64,000 nucleotides of DNA from Paenibacillus xylanexedens (GCF_001908275.1 NZ_CP018620.1:3844001-3908000), one strand, 5' to 3'; positions 1 to 8,248 are shown, numbered from the stretch's first letter. Made by a program: numbers and translations. Notes: generated by a model from the sequence alone, not told the origin.

Positions 1-1
1 G

Positions 2-580
2 GCACTGGGCGGCATACCGTCACAGAACCTGGATATGAAAGAATTATCCGGAGGTGATCTGAATCGGACGTCCATGATCATGCTGATTGGAATTGGATTG
101 ATACTTTTGTTCATTATTCGTTCGTTTTGGCAGACTGTAATCATTATAGGTGCGTTATTCCTGACGTATTATGTGGCCCTTGGTCTGAATGAATTGCTGA
201 TGGTTGGCCCGCTTGGCGTTGACTATCTGAGCTGGAACGTTCCTTTCTTCAGTCTGATCATGATTGTTACACTTGGTGTGGACTACAGTATCTTCCTCAT
301 GATGAAATATCGTGAGATTGAAGGAGATCCAATTCATAAAATTACGGAAGCTTCCCGTAATATAGGAGGGGTCGTGATCTCGGCGGCAGTGATCTTGGGA
401 GGTACTTTCGCCGCACTAATTCCTTCCGGTGTTGTTACGCTGATTGAAGTAGCTATTTCTGTCATCATCGGATTGGTTCTGCTAAGTTTTGTCATGCTTC
501 CAATCTTGCTTCCGGCTCTAATCAGTCTATTACACAAGTTAAAAAACTGGGGTTCGGGGTCCGATCCCATAAACAAATAA
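2..580 (+). CDS. MMPL/RND family transporter, C-terminal part (5' end outside window)
   Basis: The reading frame is open from base 2 and must continue upstream, so this is a 3' fragment. The visible part is almost wholly hydrophobic, with about five membrane segments, and carries the G-V-D-Y-S stretch (within LGVDYSIFLMMKYRE) typical of the last transmembrane block of MMPL exporters, followed by a cytoplasmic loop and GGVVISAAVILGGTFAAL. MMPL proteins are proton-driven exporters of lipids or hydrophobic drugs in the cytoplasmic membrane. A methionine at base 35 is internal to the domain and is not the true start. A hairpin terminator follows. The substrate cannot be read from this fragment. 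Confidence 0.85.
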   Translation, partial: ALGGIPSQNLDMKELSGGDLNRTSMIMLIGIGLILLFIIRSFWQTVIIIGALFLTYYVALGLNELLMVGPLGVDYLSWNVPFFSLIMIVTLGVDYSIFLMMKYREIEGDPIHKITEASRNIGGVVISAAVILGGTFAALIPSGVVTLIEVAISVIIGLVLLSFVMLPILLPALISLLHKLKNWGSGSDPINK

Positions 581-604
581 ATAAATCATCTTTATATCAA
601 GCGA

Positions 605-645
605 TTCCTGACAAACATGACGTCAGGGGTCGTTTTTTATTTTTT
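605..645 (+). terminator. Intrinsic terminator after the MMPL gene
   Basis: The arms CCTGAC (607-612) and GTCAGG (622-627) pair and are followed by a T-rich run. It ends the MMPL transcription unit. Confidence 0.75.
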
Positions 646-882
646 TGATCCTATGAATTGTAACTAAGTTATCATAACAATGCTGGAAATAATCTAGCGT
701 GAAACAATGACGGATTCATATAGTTTTCTCAAACAAGAATAAGTATACTTACATAGAGTCTTTGTTTGTATTAAATGGAGCTGAGTGCAAGAAAAGCAGT
801 TTCTATTTTAATATACTGAGAATCAGTTGAGGATCAGCATTCATTTGCAACAATAAATAGATTGTGAAAGGGGATAACTACG
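646..882. other. AT-rich intergenic region ahead of the heme oxygenase gene
   Basis: About 240 bases of AT-rich sequence with no credible ORF. It should contain the heme oxygenase promoter, but no convincing -35/-10 pair stands out. The stretch around 820-840 (TGAGAATCAGTTGAG) only faintly resembles a Fur box. A GGGG-containing ribosome-binding site (AAAGGGG, about 868-874) precedes the ATG at 883. Confidence 0.4.
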
Positions 883-1472
883 ATGACATCAACAAATATT
901 ATGGAACGTCTGAAGAGCGAGACAGCTCATTATCACAGACAAGTAGAACAGAACCCTTATGCAAAAGCCATTATGAATCAAACTGTGACTATAGAAGAAT
1001 ATAGAACATATTTAGAGAAGTTTTATGGATTCCTGAAACCGCTGGAGGATCAGGCTGTACAACAGCCTTTCTGGGAAAGTACGGGACTGGATATTGAGAT
1101 TAGAGGCAAGGCTGGACTGTTGGAAAAAGATTTACGAAATCTGGGTGCCAGTGAAGAAGAGATCACTCAACTTCCACTCTGTGAAGAACTGCCGGATATT
1201 CAACACCTGCCCGTTTGTTCGGATACCTGTATGTAATTGAGGGGTCCACGAACGGTGGACAGATTATGACCAAACGTTTGTCGCAGTTCCTGCCCATTGA
1301 AGCTGATCGTGGATTGGAATATTTCAATGCCTACGGCTCAGAGACAAGAACAAGATGGAGCGAGTTTACGGGTTTGCTGCAGCAGTCCATCAGCACTCCA
1401 GAAGATCATGACAACATGGTACACAGTGCATCAGAGACATTCCGACTGTTAGATCAATGGATTAATACGTAG
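883..1472 (+). pseudogene. Biliverdin-producing heme oxygenase, interrupted by a 1-nt frameshift
   Basis: The first 110 codons (883-1212) give the N-terminal half of a bacterial heme oxygenase, with the candidate proximal heme histidine in TAHYHRQVEQ. From base 1212 the homology continues in the -1 frame as RLFGYLYVIEGSTNGGQ, which matches the family's conserved distal-helix Y-x-x-E-G-S-x-x-G-G-Q signature, and runs to the stop at 1472. Restoring one C in the CCC at 1210-1212 gives a single protein of about 196 residues, the usual family length. The enzyme would open heme to biliverdin, CO and iron, for iron recovery or phytochrome chromophore supply; no phytochrome is nearby. Either the gene is freshly inactivated or this is a homopolymer sequencing error. 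The family call is firm; whether it is active is not known. Confidence 0.85.
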
Positions 1473-1502
1473 GGCGGACTTTTTTCATATTTTAAAAGGT
1501 AT

Positions 1503-1553
1503 CTATATAAGTTGAACTAATACATTTACACCTAACGGAGAGGACAGAAAAAA
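1503..1553 (+). repeat. Dispersed inverted-repeat element, copy E (left half only)
   Basis: TATATAAGTTGAACTAA (1504-1520), then an ATTTACAC motif and GGAGAGGACAGAAAAAA (1537-1553). These match the left end and left inner arm of the complete copy at 42049-42203. The right half is absent here. A matching decayed right end lies at 6908-6935, on the far side of the three-gene TerB cassette. Confidence 0.8.
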
Positions 1554-1572
1554 GTTAAATAGACATGATGAA

Positions 1573-1600
1573 AAGAGGGCAGAAATGCCTTCTTTTTTGT
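1573..1600 (+). terminator. Intrinsic terminator after heme oxygenase
   Basis: AAGAGGGCA (1573-1581) pairs with TGCCTTCTT (1586-1594) across a GAAA loop and is followed by a T run. Confidence 0.75.
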
Positions 1601-1643
1601 GTCCAGGAATGTCTAAATTTCGTCACCGCAGACACAGCACAAG

Positions 1644-1652
1644 TGATATAAT
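1644..1652 (+). promoter_or_regulatory. Extended -10 promoter of the TerB/BrxD-like/helicase cassette
   Basis: TGATATAAT (TGn plus a perfect -10) lies 59 bases before the first gene of the cassette, with no good -35. The strong Shine-Dalgarno GGAGGAGGG is at about 1688-1696. No operator is apparent. Confidence 0.5.
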
Positions 1653-1710
1653 GATCCCTATGGATACACTTGTTCGTATTCTGTCTTGGAGGAGGGTGAG
1701 ATAACGTTCT

Positions 1711-3288
1711 ATGAAAGACAACTCAAGACAATTGGAATTTATGGAGATAGATCTGAGTGAAGAACCTGAAACAGCAGCGGTTCCGGTTCCTGATCGTTCA
1801 ACCATTGTGCAGTCTGCACATGATACGATGCAGCATCGTGGAGGCATATTGTCCTCAGAGAAACGTTTTGTAGAGGAAGCAAAGCAGTGGGCAGAGATGG
1901 AGGGGGATGTATCCCCGTGGGTTCCCTTTATGAGTTACTGGCCAACGTATGGCGTGATGAATGAAGCCCAGCGCAAGTGGTATATGTTTTGGAGGAAGGA
2001 AGTACGTCAGGGGAGATACCCGGATACCGATCTGTCCTATCTATTTGTTCATATCTACGAGTTAATTAACGGCATTGGCTGGCAGAATCCTCAGGATGGT
2101 TATGATCAATTGAAGCAGCTATGGGTGAACTACCGTGAACGGCTGCCTCAATTAAATATATATATGCAAGAATGGATGGTCGATTATGTGCTGGTCCATC
2201 AGATGGAGATGTCCTTATCCGAGGTCATGGGCCTTTCAGGTGGATACCTGCCAGCAGAGATGCTGGATAGGGAGCTGCAACGTATTTTACAGGATAATGT
2301 ATCGGATATATCGCTGAATATGCTGCATAGATATTATGATTACGATATTACACTCAGTAAATTCTACAGAGATGGCGGCAAAGAAGTGATGGAGCAGTAC
2401 ATCCCGCGGGTCATGGCCCTGGTTGATTCGTACCTGGAACGTACGCGACAAGTTGGACTGTTGCCCGAGTGTGATCCCAACGGTGAACGCAGGATGGAGC
2501 GCATTCTGTTTCGCAAAGCAGTCTATGATGATTCGATCTATGGAAGATCGGTAGCGTTCAGATATATGCCCATAGGTGAACAGGCTGAATTTGTGCAGAT
2601 GGTTACGCGGATCTATCGATGTACTGAAAATAAACTTCGTGAACTGCTCGGATTCAGAGGCCGATTACGAGGACAGACTCTTGAACCCGAACTTGCGAAT
2701 CTGATTGAGCGTTACCTGGACAAATCATATGCGATCGAACAGGCGGAGTCTGTGGAACAACCGATGATTCGTATTGACACAGAGAAATTGGCATCGTTAC
2801 AGCAGGAAAGTGAGTACGTGCGATTGGCGCTTACAATTGAGGATGATCACCCTTCTGAAGTGAAGGATGAAGAGGATAACAACGCAAATGTTGCAAGTAA
2901 TCCAGTAGATGCGCTAGAAGCCAGGAATGAGATCACTCCAACTGAAGGTTCCATGGAGTCGGAGCCATCTGCAGTAGAGATTACAACAGGAGCGCAAGTA
3001 GAATCGATTAGGTTGCAGTGGGACGAGTCTGCTGAGGCTGATCTGGATGAAGAATGGCTGCTTTTTGCCAAGGAACTCTCCCCTCAGCAGGTGCAAACAA
3101 TTCATGTTCTACTTGGCGCAAGTCCAGATACGGAGCTGATGCGTCTGGCTGAGCAATATGGAACGATGCCTACGCTTCTGTTGGATGAAATTAATGATGT
3201 GGCTATGGAAACGATCGGTGATCTTCTGATTGATGCTGATCGGATTGTTCCTGATTATATAGATGTGTTCGAACATGTGAAGAGGTGA
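1711..3288 (+). CDS. TerB_N / TerB_C domain protein (first gene of candidate defence cassette)
   Basis: A 525-residue soluble protein without a signal peptide. After a short acidic leader, residues about 45-265 look like a TerB_N domain (W-x-P-F-x-x-Y-W-P-x-Y; W-Y-x-x-W-R-x-x-V-R-x-G-x-Y-x-x-T-D-L-S-Y; YELINGIGW). Residues about 375-425 are an acidic, low-complexity linker. Residues about 440-520 look like TerB_C, ending L-L-x-x-I-N-D-x-A-x-x-x-I-G-D-x-L-I. TerB-type domains are known from tellurite and stress islands and from predicted DNA-processing modules. The stop is 6 bases before the ATPase start, so the three genes form an operon. An in-frame TAA at 1702 fixes the start at or after 1711. 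A role as scaffold or sensor for the ATPase and helicase is inferred. The domain call is good; function is unknown. Confidence 0.75.
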   Translation: MKDNSRQLEFMEIDLSEEPETAAVPVPDRSTIVQSAHDTMQHRGGILSSEKRFVEEAKQWAEMEGDVSPWVPFMSYWPTYGVMNEAQRKWYMFWRKEVRQGRYPDTDLSYLFVHIYELINGIGWQNPQDGYDQLKQLWVNYRERLPQLNIYMQEWMVDYVLVHQMEMSLSEVMGLSGGYLPAEMLDRELQRILQDNVSDISLNMLHRYYDYDITLSKFYRDGGKEVMEQYIPRVMALVDSYLERTRQVGLLPECDPNGERRMERILFRKAVYDDSIYGRSVAFRYMPIGEQAEFVQMVTRIYRCTENKLRELLGFRGRLRGQTLEPELANLIERYLDKSYAIEQAESVEQPMIRIDTEKLASLQQESEYVRLALTIEDDHPSEVKDEEDNNANVASNPVDALEARNEITPTEGSMESEPSAVEITTGAQVESIRLQWDESAEADLDEEWLLFAKELSPQQVQTIHVLLGASPDTELMRLAEQYGTMPTLLLDEINDVAMETIGDLLIDADRIVPDYIDVFEHVKR

Positions 3289-3294
3289 TACGCA

Positions 3295-4638
3295 GTGACA
3301 GAACTTAAAATACCAAAGCGGCTGACCACCGCACTTGTAAATTCATTGACAGCGGGTGTTGTCCCACGAATTGGGCTGGAGCAGATTGCTGTCGGTCGGA
3401 AACCGGAAGTGGAAGCCATTTTGCGGGATATGGACAATATCGCTGAGGGCGGCGCAGCTTTTAAACTCATTACGGGTCGTTACGGCAGCGGTAAAAGCTT
3501 TCTTTTGCAAATGATTCGTAACTATGCGATGGATCGTGATTTCGTTGTGGCGGATGCGGATCTGTCACCTGAGCGACGACTGGTGGGAACCAAAGGCCAG
3601 GGGCTTGCGACATATCGCGAACTGATGACTCGTCTGTCTACACGCACACGCCCGGATGGGGGAGCGTTGGAGCCGATTTTGCAAAAATGGATCGCAGGGC
3701 TGCAACAGTCCACGATGCAGAGTCAGAACCTGCGCCCGGATGATCCCGCTCTGCCGCTGGAAGTAGAGAAGCAGATCTATGCGGTGACGGGGGAGATGCA
3801 GAACCTGGTTCACGGCTTTGATTTTGCCAAGGTACTAGCTTCCTACTGGAACGGGTACAAACTGGCTGATGATGATCGCAAACAGGCGGCGCTTCGCTGG
3901 CTTCGAGGAGAATTTGCAACCAAAACGGAAGCGAAAAAAGAACTCGCTGTTGGGGTCATTATTGACGATGATAACTGGTATGACTACTTCAAATTGTGGT
4001 CTGAATTCACAGCGCGCATTGGTTACAAAGGATTGCTGTTGTTCATTGATGAAGCGGTGAATCTGTACAAAATTACAAACAGTGTCTCCCGTCAAAGCAA
4101 CTATGAGAAATTGCTGACCATGTTCAATGATACGATGCAGGGTAAGGCAGAGCACCTGGGCATATTTGTAGGTGGTACGCCGCAATTTGTGGAGGATGAA
4201 CGGCGCGGATTATACAGCTATGAAGCGCTTCGCTCCAGGCTTATTGATGGTCGTTATGCAGCCAAAGCGTATGCGAATTACACAGGTCCGATCCTGAAGC
4301 TGGCGATGTTATCGCATGAAGAGATTCTGATTTTACTTCAGAAGCTGCGGCAGATTCATGCCCTGCATTTTGGATACAGCGCAAGTCTGACGGATGAACA
4401 ATTGGTTGATTTTATGCAAACGGCGGTGAACCGGCTGGGTGCGGATGAATTGCTGACCACGCGTGAAGTGGTACGAGACTTTATGGATGTTCTGCATACG
4501 TTACACCAGAATCCTGAAGTGACTTATACTCAATTACTTGGCGAGCGGGTTGCCAAACCTCAGGAAACGGGTAAAGGGGCAGATGCTTCCGCGAATACAG
4601 ATGATCTGGACGACTTTCTGGCGGAGTTTGAATTATGA
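3295..4638 (+). CDS. BrxD-like P-loop ATPase (DUF2791 / BrxC_BrxD family)
   Basis: A 447-residue ATPase. The N-terminus (A-L-V-N-S-L-x-A-G-V-V-P-R-x-G-L near residues 13-28, then I-A-V-G-R) is the family hallmark. Walker A is GRYGSGKS (61-68) and Walker B is LLLFIDEA (247-254). BrxD-type ATPases are parts of BREX anti-phage systems and related Ter-linked modules, where they are thought to work with helicases on DNA. The start is GTG with a ribosome-binding site inside the end of the TerB gene. The stop overlaps the helicase start (ATGA at 4635-4638), which implies translational coupling. No other BREX gene (pglX, pglZ, brxC, brxL) is present, so this is not canonical BREX. Family confidence is high; biological role is inferred. 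Confidence 0.85.
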   Translation: MTELKIPKRLTTALVNSLTAGVVPRIGLEQIAVGRKPEVEAILRDMDNIAEGGAAFKLITGRYGSGKSFLLQMIRNYAMDRDFVVADADLSPERRLVGTKGQGLATYRELMTRLSTRTRPDGGALEPILQKWIAGLQQSTMQSQNLRPDDPALPLEVEKQIYAVTGEMQNLVHGFDFAKVLASYWNGYKLADDDRKQAALRWLRGEFATKTEAKKELAVGVIIDDDNWYDYFKLWSEFTARIGYKGLLLFIDEAVNLYKITNSVSRQSNYEKLLTMFNDTMQGKAEHLGIFVGGTPQFVEDERRGLYSYEALRSRLIDGRYAAKAYANYTGPILKLAMLSHEEILILLQKLRQIHALHFGYSASLTDEQLVDFMQTAVNRLGADELLTTREVVRDFMDVLHTLHQNPEVTYTQLLGERVAKPQETGKGADASANTDDLDDFLAEFEL

Positions 4639-6854
4639 GTGATAATCCGTTCTATCGGCTGGCTCCGTTTGTTCAGGAATTTATATATAAAAAAAGATGG
4701 GAATCGCTTCGTCCTGCTCAGATTGAGGCCTGCAATATCTGTTTTCATACCCCGCATCATATGCTGATTGCGGCGGGAACGGCCTCCGGCAAAACGGAGG
4801 CGGCTTTTTTTCCTGCATTGACCGAGCTGTATGAACGGCCTTCCAAGTCGGTTGGTATTTTGTACATTGGACCTCTGAAAGCCCTGATTAATGATCAATT
4901 CGAACGTCTTAAGGATCTGTTATCCGAAGGAAATATTCCGGTTTGGCATTGGCACGGGGACGTACCTCAGGCGGAGAAAACAAAACTGATGAAAAATCCG
5001 TCCGGTGTGCTCCAGATAACGCCAGAATCGCTGGAAGGTCTGCTCATGAATCGACCGAATGCAATCCCGGCGCTGTTTCATGACTTGCGATATGTCATCA
5101 TCGATGAGGTGCATGCTTTCATGGGAGCGGATCGGGGCATTCAAGTACTCAGCGAACTTGCCAGAATCGAGCGTATGGCTGGCTGTGCACCGCGAAGAGT
5201 GGGCTTGTCCGCCACACTTAGTGACTATGATGCGGCTACATCTTGGCTTGCTGCGGGAACGCAGCAGGGAGTGGATGTGGTCTCTTCCCCGGGCGGTCGC
5301 AAGCTGCGACTGCGGGTGGAACATTTCTCTTTTCCAGATGCACAGGACGAGGAGCAGGCGGAGCAGCTTCATAACGCACGCAAAGCGTACTACGACTTCA
5401 TCTATGAGAGCACACATCGTAAAAAAGCGCTGATCTTCACCAACAGCCGAACGGATGCAGAAGTCACCATTCTTGAGATGCGGCGAGTCGCGGCTCGCAG
5501 GCAAGAGCGTGATGTGTTCCATGTGCATCATGGAAGTATCTCGGCTATGCTGAGGGAAGAGACGGAAGCTGCCCTACGCACTGGATCGGGGCCTGCGGTT
5601 GCTGCGGCAACGGTCACGCTTGAACTGGGCATCGATCTGGGCGAACTGGAACGTGTGGTTCAGCTCGGTGCACCGTATAGTGCGTCTAGCTTTGTACAGC
5701 GTCTGGGACGTTCAGGGAGACGAGAGGACATGGCATCAGAGATGCTTTTTGTATGTCCGGAGGAAGAGGATGAGGAAGCGCAATTGCCAGCACGTATGCC
5801 GTGGACGTTGATGCGTGCGATTGCTGTTATCGAACTATATGTAAAAACCAAATGGGTCGAGCCGCTTGAAGCCCGCAAAATGCCCATAGGTGTGCTCTAT
5901 CATCAGACGATGAGCATGTTGAAAAGTATGGGGGAGGCGGAGCCGAGAGATCTTGCAGAAGCTATCCTTTCGCTGGCTCCATTTGCGTTGATTAAACCTG
6001 ATCAATATCAGGTATTCCTGAATTACCTCATCGATACAGATCATCTGCAATGGACAGAGGATCGAACATTGATCATCGGTCTGACAGGTGAGAAAATTGT
6101 GAATAATTATCGCTTCTACGCCGTGTTTAAAGACGATGAGGAACATAAAGTACTAAACGGCTCGGAAGAGATTGGTTCGATTACAACAGTGCCCCCACCT
6201 GGCTATTGCTTCTCGCTCGCAGGCAAACTGTGGAAAGTGGAAGAGGTCGATCACAAGCACAAGGCTGTGTATGTGAAGTCTGCAAAAGGTAAGGTAGATA
6301 CATTATGGCTTGGCGCGGGAGGAGATATTCATACGTCGGTAGTACAGAAAATGCGTGAAGTGTTGTCCGACTCGACCATCTATCCCTATCTGTCACCACA
6401 AGCCGTCAATCGACTTGAACGGGCGCGCCGCCTAGCTCGTGAAAGCGGACTGTTGAAGCAGGTCGTGATTCCGGCAGGGGGAGATTCGATGTACGTTCTT
6501 CCTTGGGTGGGAAGTAAATCATTCCGTACATTGGAGCGGCTGATGAAGCATAATCTGTCCAAGAAACTTGCCTTGCGTTCGGTTGTGCCCATGGAGCCAT
6601 ATTATTTTGTAGTATCCGGCAAGGTCGACGAACGAACATTGTTAGCCGAGATCATGAGTGAGTGTCGGACGGCTGAAGACGCATCTGCGTTACTGGCTGA
6701 AGATGAAGCACCTTATCTGGGCAAGTATGATGAATTTGTCGCGCCGCCTTTGATCCGTGAGGCTTTTGCTGTGGATGGGCTAGATGTAGATGGATTGAAG
6801 GCAGGTTTACAACAAACATTGGAGTGGGACTCCTCAAGCTTCAATCAGACATGA
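4635..6854 (+). CDS. DEAD/DEAH-box SF2 helicase (Lhr/BrxH-like)
   Basis: A 739-residue superfamily 2 helicase. Motifs in order: Q-like RPAQIEA (27-33), Walker A AGTASGKT (47-54), DEVH (157-160), SAT (192-194), ALIFTNSR (265-272) and motif VI QRLGRSGRR (355-363). An additional C-terminal region of about 370 residues lacks a recognisable nuclease. The motif set resembles Lhr-like and BREX-associated helicases, which unwind or translocate on DNA or DNA-RNA hybrids. It is the last gene of the cassette, coupled by ATGA overlap to the BrxD-like ATPase. It likely supplies the motor of a DNA-processing or phage-restriction complex. The effector step (nuclease or modification) is not obvious in any of the three proteins. 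Confidence 0.85.
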   Translation: MSDNPFYRLAPFVQEFIYKKRWESLRPAQIEACNICFHTPHHMLIAAGTASGKTEAAFFPALTELYERPSKSVGILYIGPLKALINDQFERLKDLLSEGNIPVWHWHGDVPQAEKTKLMKNPSGVLQITPESLEGLLMNRPNAIPALFHDLRYVIIDEVHAFMGADRGIQVLSELARIERMAGCAPRRVGLSATLSDYDAATSWLAAGTQQGVDVVSSPGGRKLRLRVEHFSFPDAQDEEQAEQLHNARKAYYDFIYESTHRKKALIFTNSRTDAEVTILEMRRVAARRQERDVFHVHHGSISAMLREETEAALRTGSGPAVAAATVTLELGIDLGELERVVQLGAPYSASSFVQRLGRSGRREDMASEMLFVCPEEEDEEAQLPARMPWTLMRAIAVIELYVKTKWVEPLEARKMPIGVLYHQTMSMLKSMGEAEPRDLAEAILSLAPFALIKPDQYQVFLNYLIDTDHLQWTEDRTLIIGLTGEKIVNNYRFYAVFKDDEEHKVLNGSEEIGSITTVPPPGYCFSLAGKLWKVEEVDHKHKAVYVKSAKGKVDTLWLGAGGDIHTSVVQKMREVLSDSTIYPYLSPQAVNRLERARRLARESGLLKQVVIPAGGDSMYVLPWVGSKSFRTLERLMKHNLSKKLALRSVVPMEPYYFVVSGKVDERTLLAEIMSECRTAEDASALLAEDEAPYLGKYDEFVAPPLIREAFAVDGLDVDGLKAGLQQTLEWDSSSFNQT

Positions 6855-6907
6855 CGTTTTTACGTAATTAGAATACTCGAAGAATGGTCAGAGATCGAAG
6901 CGACTCT

Positions 6908-6935
6908 GTGTAATAATTTAGTTCAACTTTTTATA
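6908..6935 (+). repeat. Dispersed inverted-repeat element, copy G (decayed right end)
   Basis: GTGTAATAATTTAGTTCAAC followed by TTTTTATA resembles the right terminus of the complete copies (GTGTAAAT...TAGTTCAATTTATATA). A short upstream GATCGAAG at about 6893-6900 may be the remnant of the inner GATCGGAAG core. No left end is adjacent. Together with copy E at 1503-1553 it brackets the TerB/ATPase/helicase cassette in the orientation expected for the two ends of one element. Confidence 0.6.
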
Positions 6936-6945
6936 CGGAATAGGG

Positions 6946-6974
6946 TTGACACCATCTCACCTCCCATGTAATAT
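6946..6974 (+). promoter_or_regulatory. Sigma-A promoter of the riboswitch/EamA transporter unit
   Basis: TTGACA (6946-6951), a 17-base spacer and TAATAT (6969-6974). Transcription would start near 6981, about 40 bases before the aptamer. Confidence 0.65.
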
Positions 6975-7017
6975 ATGAAAAGTCGTCACACACGAATTAC
7001 ATCAAATTGCATATATC

Positions 7018-7138
7018 ATTTCGTATAACCTCGCAGGCCGAAAGTGTACACAGGGCGAGGGTCTCTACGGGAAGCCTATACTTCCTAACTACGATGCCAA
7101 GGAACCAATGTATTCCTTGCTCGTAGTTAGGATTTTTT
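7018..7138 (+). promoter_or_regulatory. Purine (guanine-type) riboswitch with unusual L2 loop, plus terminator
   Basis: P1 pairs TCGTA (7021-7025) with TACGA (7090-7094). J1/2 is TAA. P2 is CCTCGC (7029-7034) with GCGAGG (7055-7060). J2/3 is GTCTCTAC (7061-7068), the purine-aptamer core. P3 is about GGAAG with CTTCC (7081-7085). J3/1 ends A-C before the P1 strand, and this C matches the guanine-specific position 74. L2 is about 20 nt instead of 7, and the P3 register is shifted, so the normal L2-L3 kissing contact cannot form as usual. The expression platform is a long terminator: CCTAACTACGA (7084-7094) pairs with TCGTAGTTAGG (7121-7131), then a T run. It competes directly with P1 and P3, so ligand binding should relieve or form termination through P1. 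It controls the EamA transporter. Confidence 0.7.
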
Positions 7139-7217
7139 GCATTTAGATGGTGTCTGTGACCTTGGCATGAACCAACATGCAGGCGTATTTTTCTTATCAT
7201 CAGGAGGTTTATTCACA

Positions 7218-8171
7218 ATGAAATATTATCTGTCCGTTCTCGCGGGAGCGATGAGCTATGGCATATTATCCACGATTGTGGTTCTGGCGTACGGCGAAGG
7301 ATACAAACTTGGAGAGGTTGTGGGAGCACAGCTGATCACGGGTTTTCTTCTATCCTGGATGCTCGCGCTATACACAAAATTTAGAACAAAACGTAAGTCA
7401 CAGGCAAATGGCAAAGCATCAGGAGCCGTGGCACAGGTATTCAAGCGGTTGACGTGGAAACAACGTCTGATATTGATGGCTGCTGGAACACCAACGGTAA
7501 TTACAGGTCTCGTGTATTATCAGTCTTTGCGTTACATTCCGGCTTCACTTGCCATTATCCTGTTGTTCCAGTTCACTTGGATTAGCGTATTGATTCAGGC
7601 GATTAGCAAACGTCAACGTCCAGACAAAGTCACGTTCCTGACGTTGATCATTCTGTTTGGTGGAACCTTGCTGGCAGCGGGTTTCCTGGAACAAGGATTG
7701 GGTGAGTTCAACGGTCTGGGTATTGCTCTTGGACTAATGGCAGCCGTAAGTTATTCCCTGTTTGTCTTGTTCAGCGGTAAAGCGGTTCCTTCAGCGCATC
7801 CAGCCTTCCGTAGTGCGTGGATGGTTACAGGCGGATTGATCCTACTGTGCATTTTGTTCCCGCCGACATTCCTCTTTAACGGATTGATCTGGAGCCAGTT
7901 GCTTGTATTTGGATTGCTGCTCGGATTCTTCGGGGCATTCATTCCACCAGTATTGTTCGCTATCGGCGTTCCGCATATTGGTGGTGACATGGCCGGAATC
8001 CTGGGTGCAGTTGAGCTTCCAATTGCAGTATTGTTATCCTCAATCGTGCTCCATGAGCATGTCAGCGGATTGCAATGGTTCGGAGTTATTATTGTGCTCA
8101 TTGGTGTAGCCCTGCCAGAGTTGTATAAATTACGCATGAGACGAAGTCGGAATACACCGATCTATTCCTGA
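7218..8171 (+). CDS. EamA/DMT superfamily transporter under a purine riboswitch
   Basis: A 317-residue integral membrane protein with about ten transmembrane segments in two EamA halves (AASLAII-type first repeat, second repeat ending in LSSIVLHEHVSG and VLIGVAL). DMT transporters move small metabolites or drugs across the cytoplasmic membrane. The start at 7218 is chosen for AGGAGG at 7202-7207, ten bases upstream; an upstream in-frame TTG at 7137 lies in the terminator and is not used. The upstream guanine-type riboswitch suggests a purine or purine-derived substrate, exported or imported. That is inference; most family members are uncharacterised. A terminator follows directly. Confidence 0.85.
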   Translation: MKYYLSVLAGAMSYGILSTIVVLAYGEGYKLGEVVGAQLITGFLLSWMLALYTKFRTKRKSQANGKASGAVAQVFKRLTWKQRLILMAAGTPTVITGLVYYQSLRYIPASLAIILLFQFTWISVLIQAISKRQRPDKVTFLTLIILFGGTLLAAGFLEQGLGEFNGLGIALGLMAAVSYSLFVLFSGKAVPSAHPAFRSAWMVTGGLILLCILFPPTFLFNGLIWSQLLVFGLLLGFFGAFIPPVLFAIGVPHIGGDMAGILGAVELPIAVLLSSIVLHEHVSGLQWFGVIIVLIGVALPELYKLRMRRSRNTPIYS

Positions 8172-8220
8172 GTTATACAAAAAGGGATATTGGGAAGCCT
8201 TAACGGGAATAACCGTAGTA

Positions 8221-8248
8221 AAGCCTGAGAAATCAGGCTTTTTTTTAT
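8221..8248 (+). terminator. Intrinsic terminator after the EamA transporter
   Basis: AAGCCTGA and TCAGGCTT pair across a GAAA-type loop and are followed by eight T. Confidence 0.9.

Noticed and set aside
820..845. Possible Fur box upstream of heme oxygenase
   Set aside because: TGAGAATCAGTTGAG fits the 7-1-7 consensus poorly, especially in the right half.
3500..6700. Long minus-strand ORFs (for example 3835-4185 and 4920-5531) inside the cassette
   Set aside because: They are shadows of the strongly conserved ATPase and helicase frames and have no ribosome-binding sites or recognisable domains.
1711..6854. Calling the cassette a BREX system
   Set aside because: Only a BrxD-like ATPase and a helicase are shared. 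PglX, PglZ, BrxC and BrxL are missing, and the first gene is a TerB-type protein.
7137..7217. Upstream TTG start for the EamA transporter
   Set aside because: It falls at the riboswitch terminator T-run, lacks a ribosome-binding site and adds a hydrophilic extension not expected for the family.
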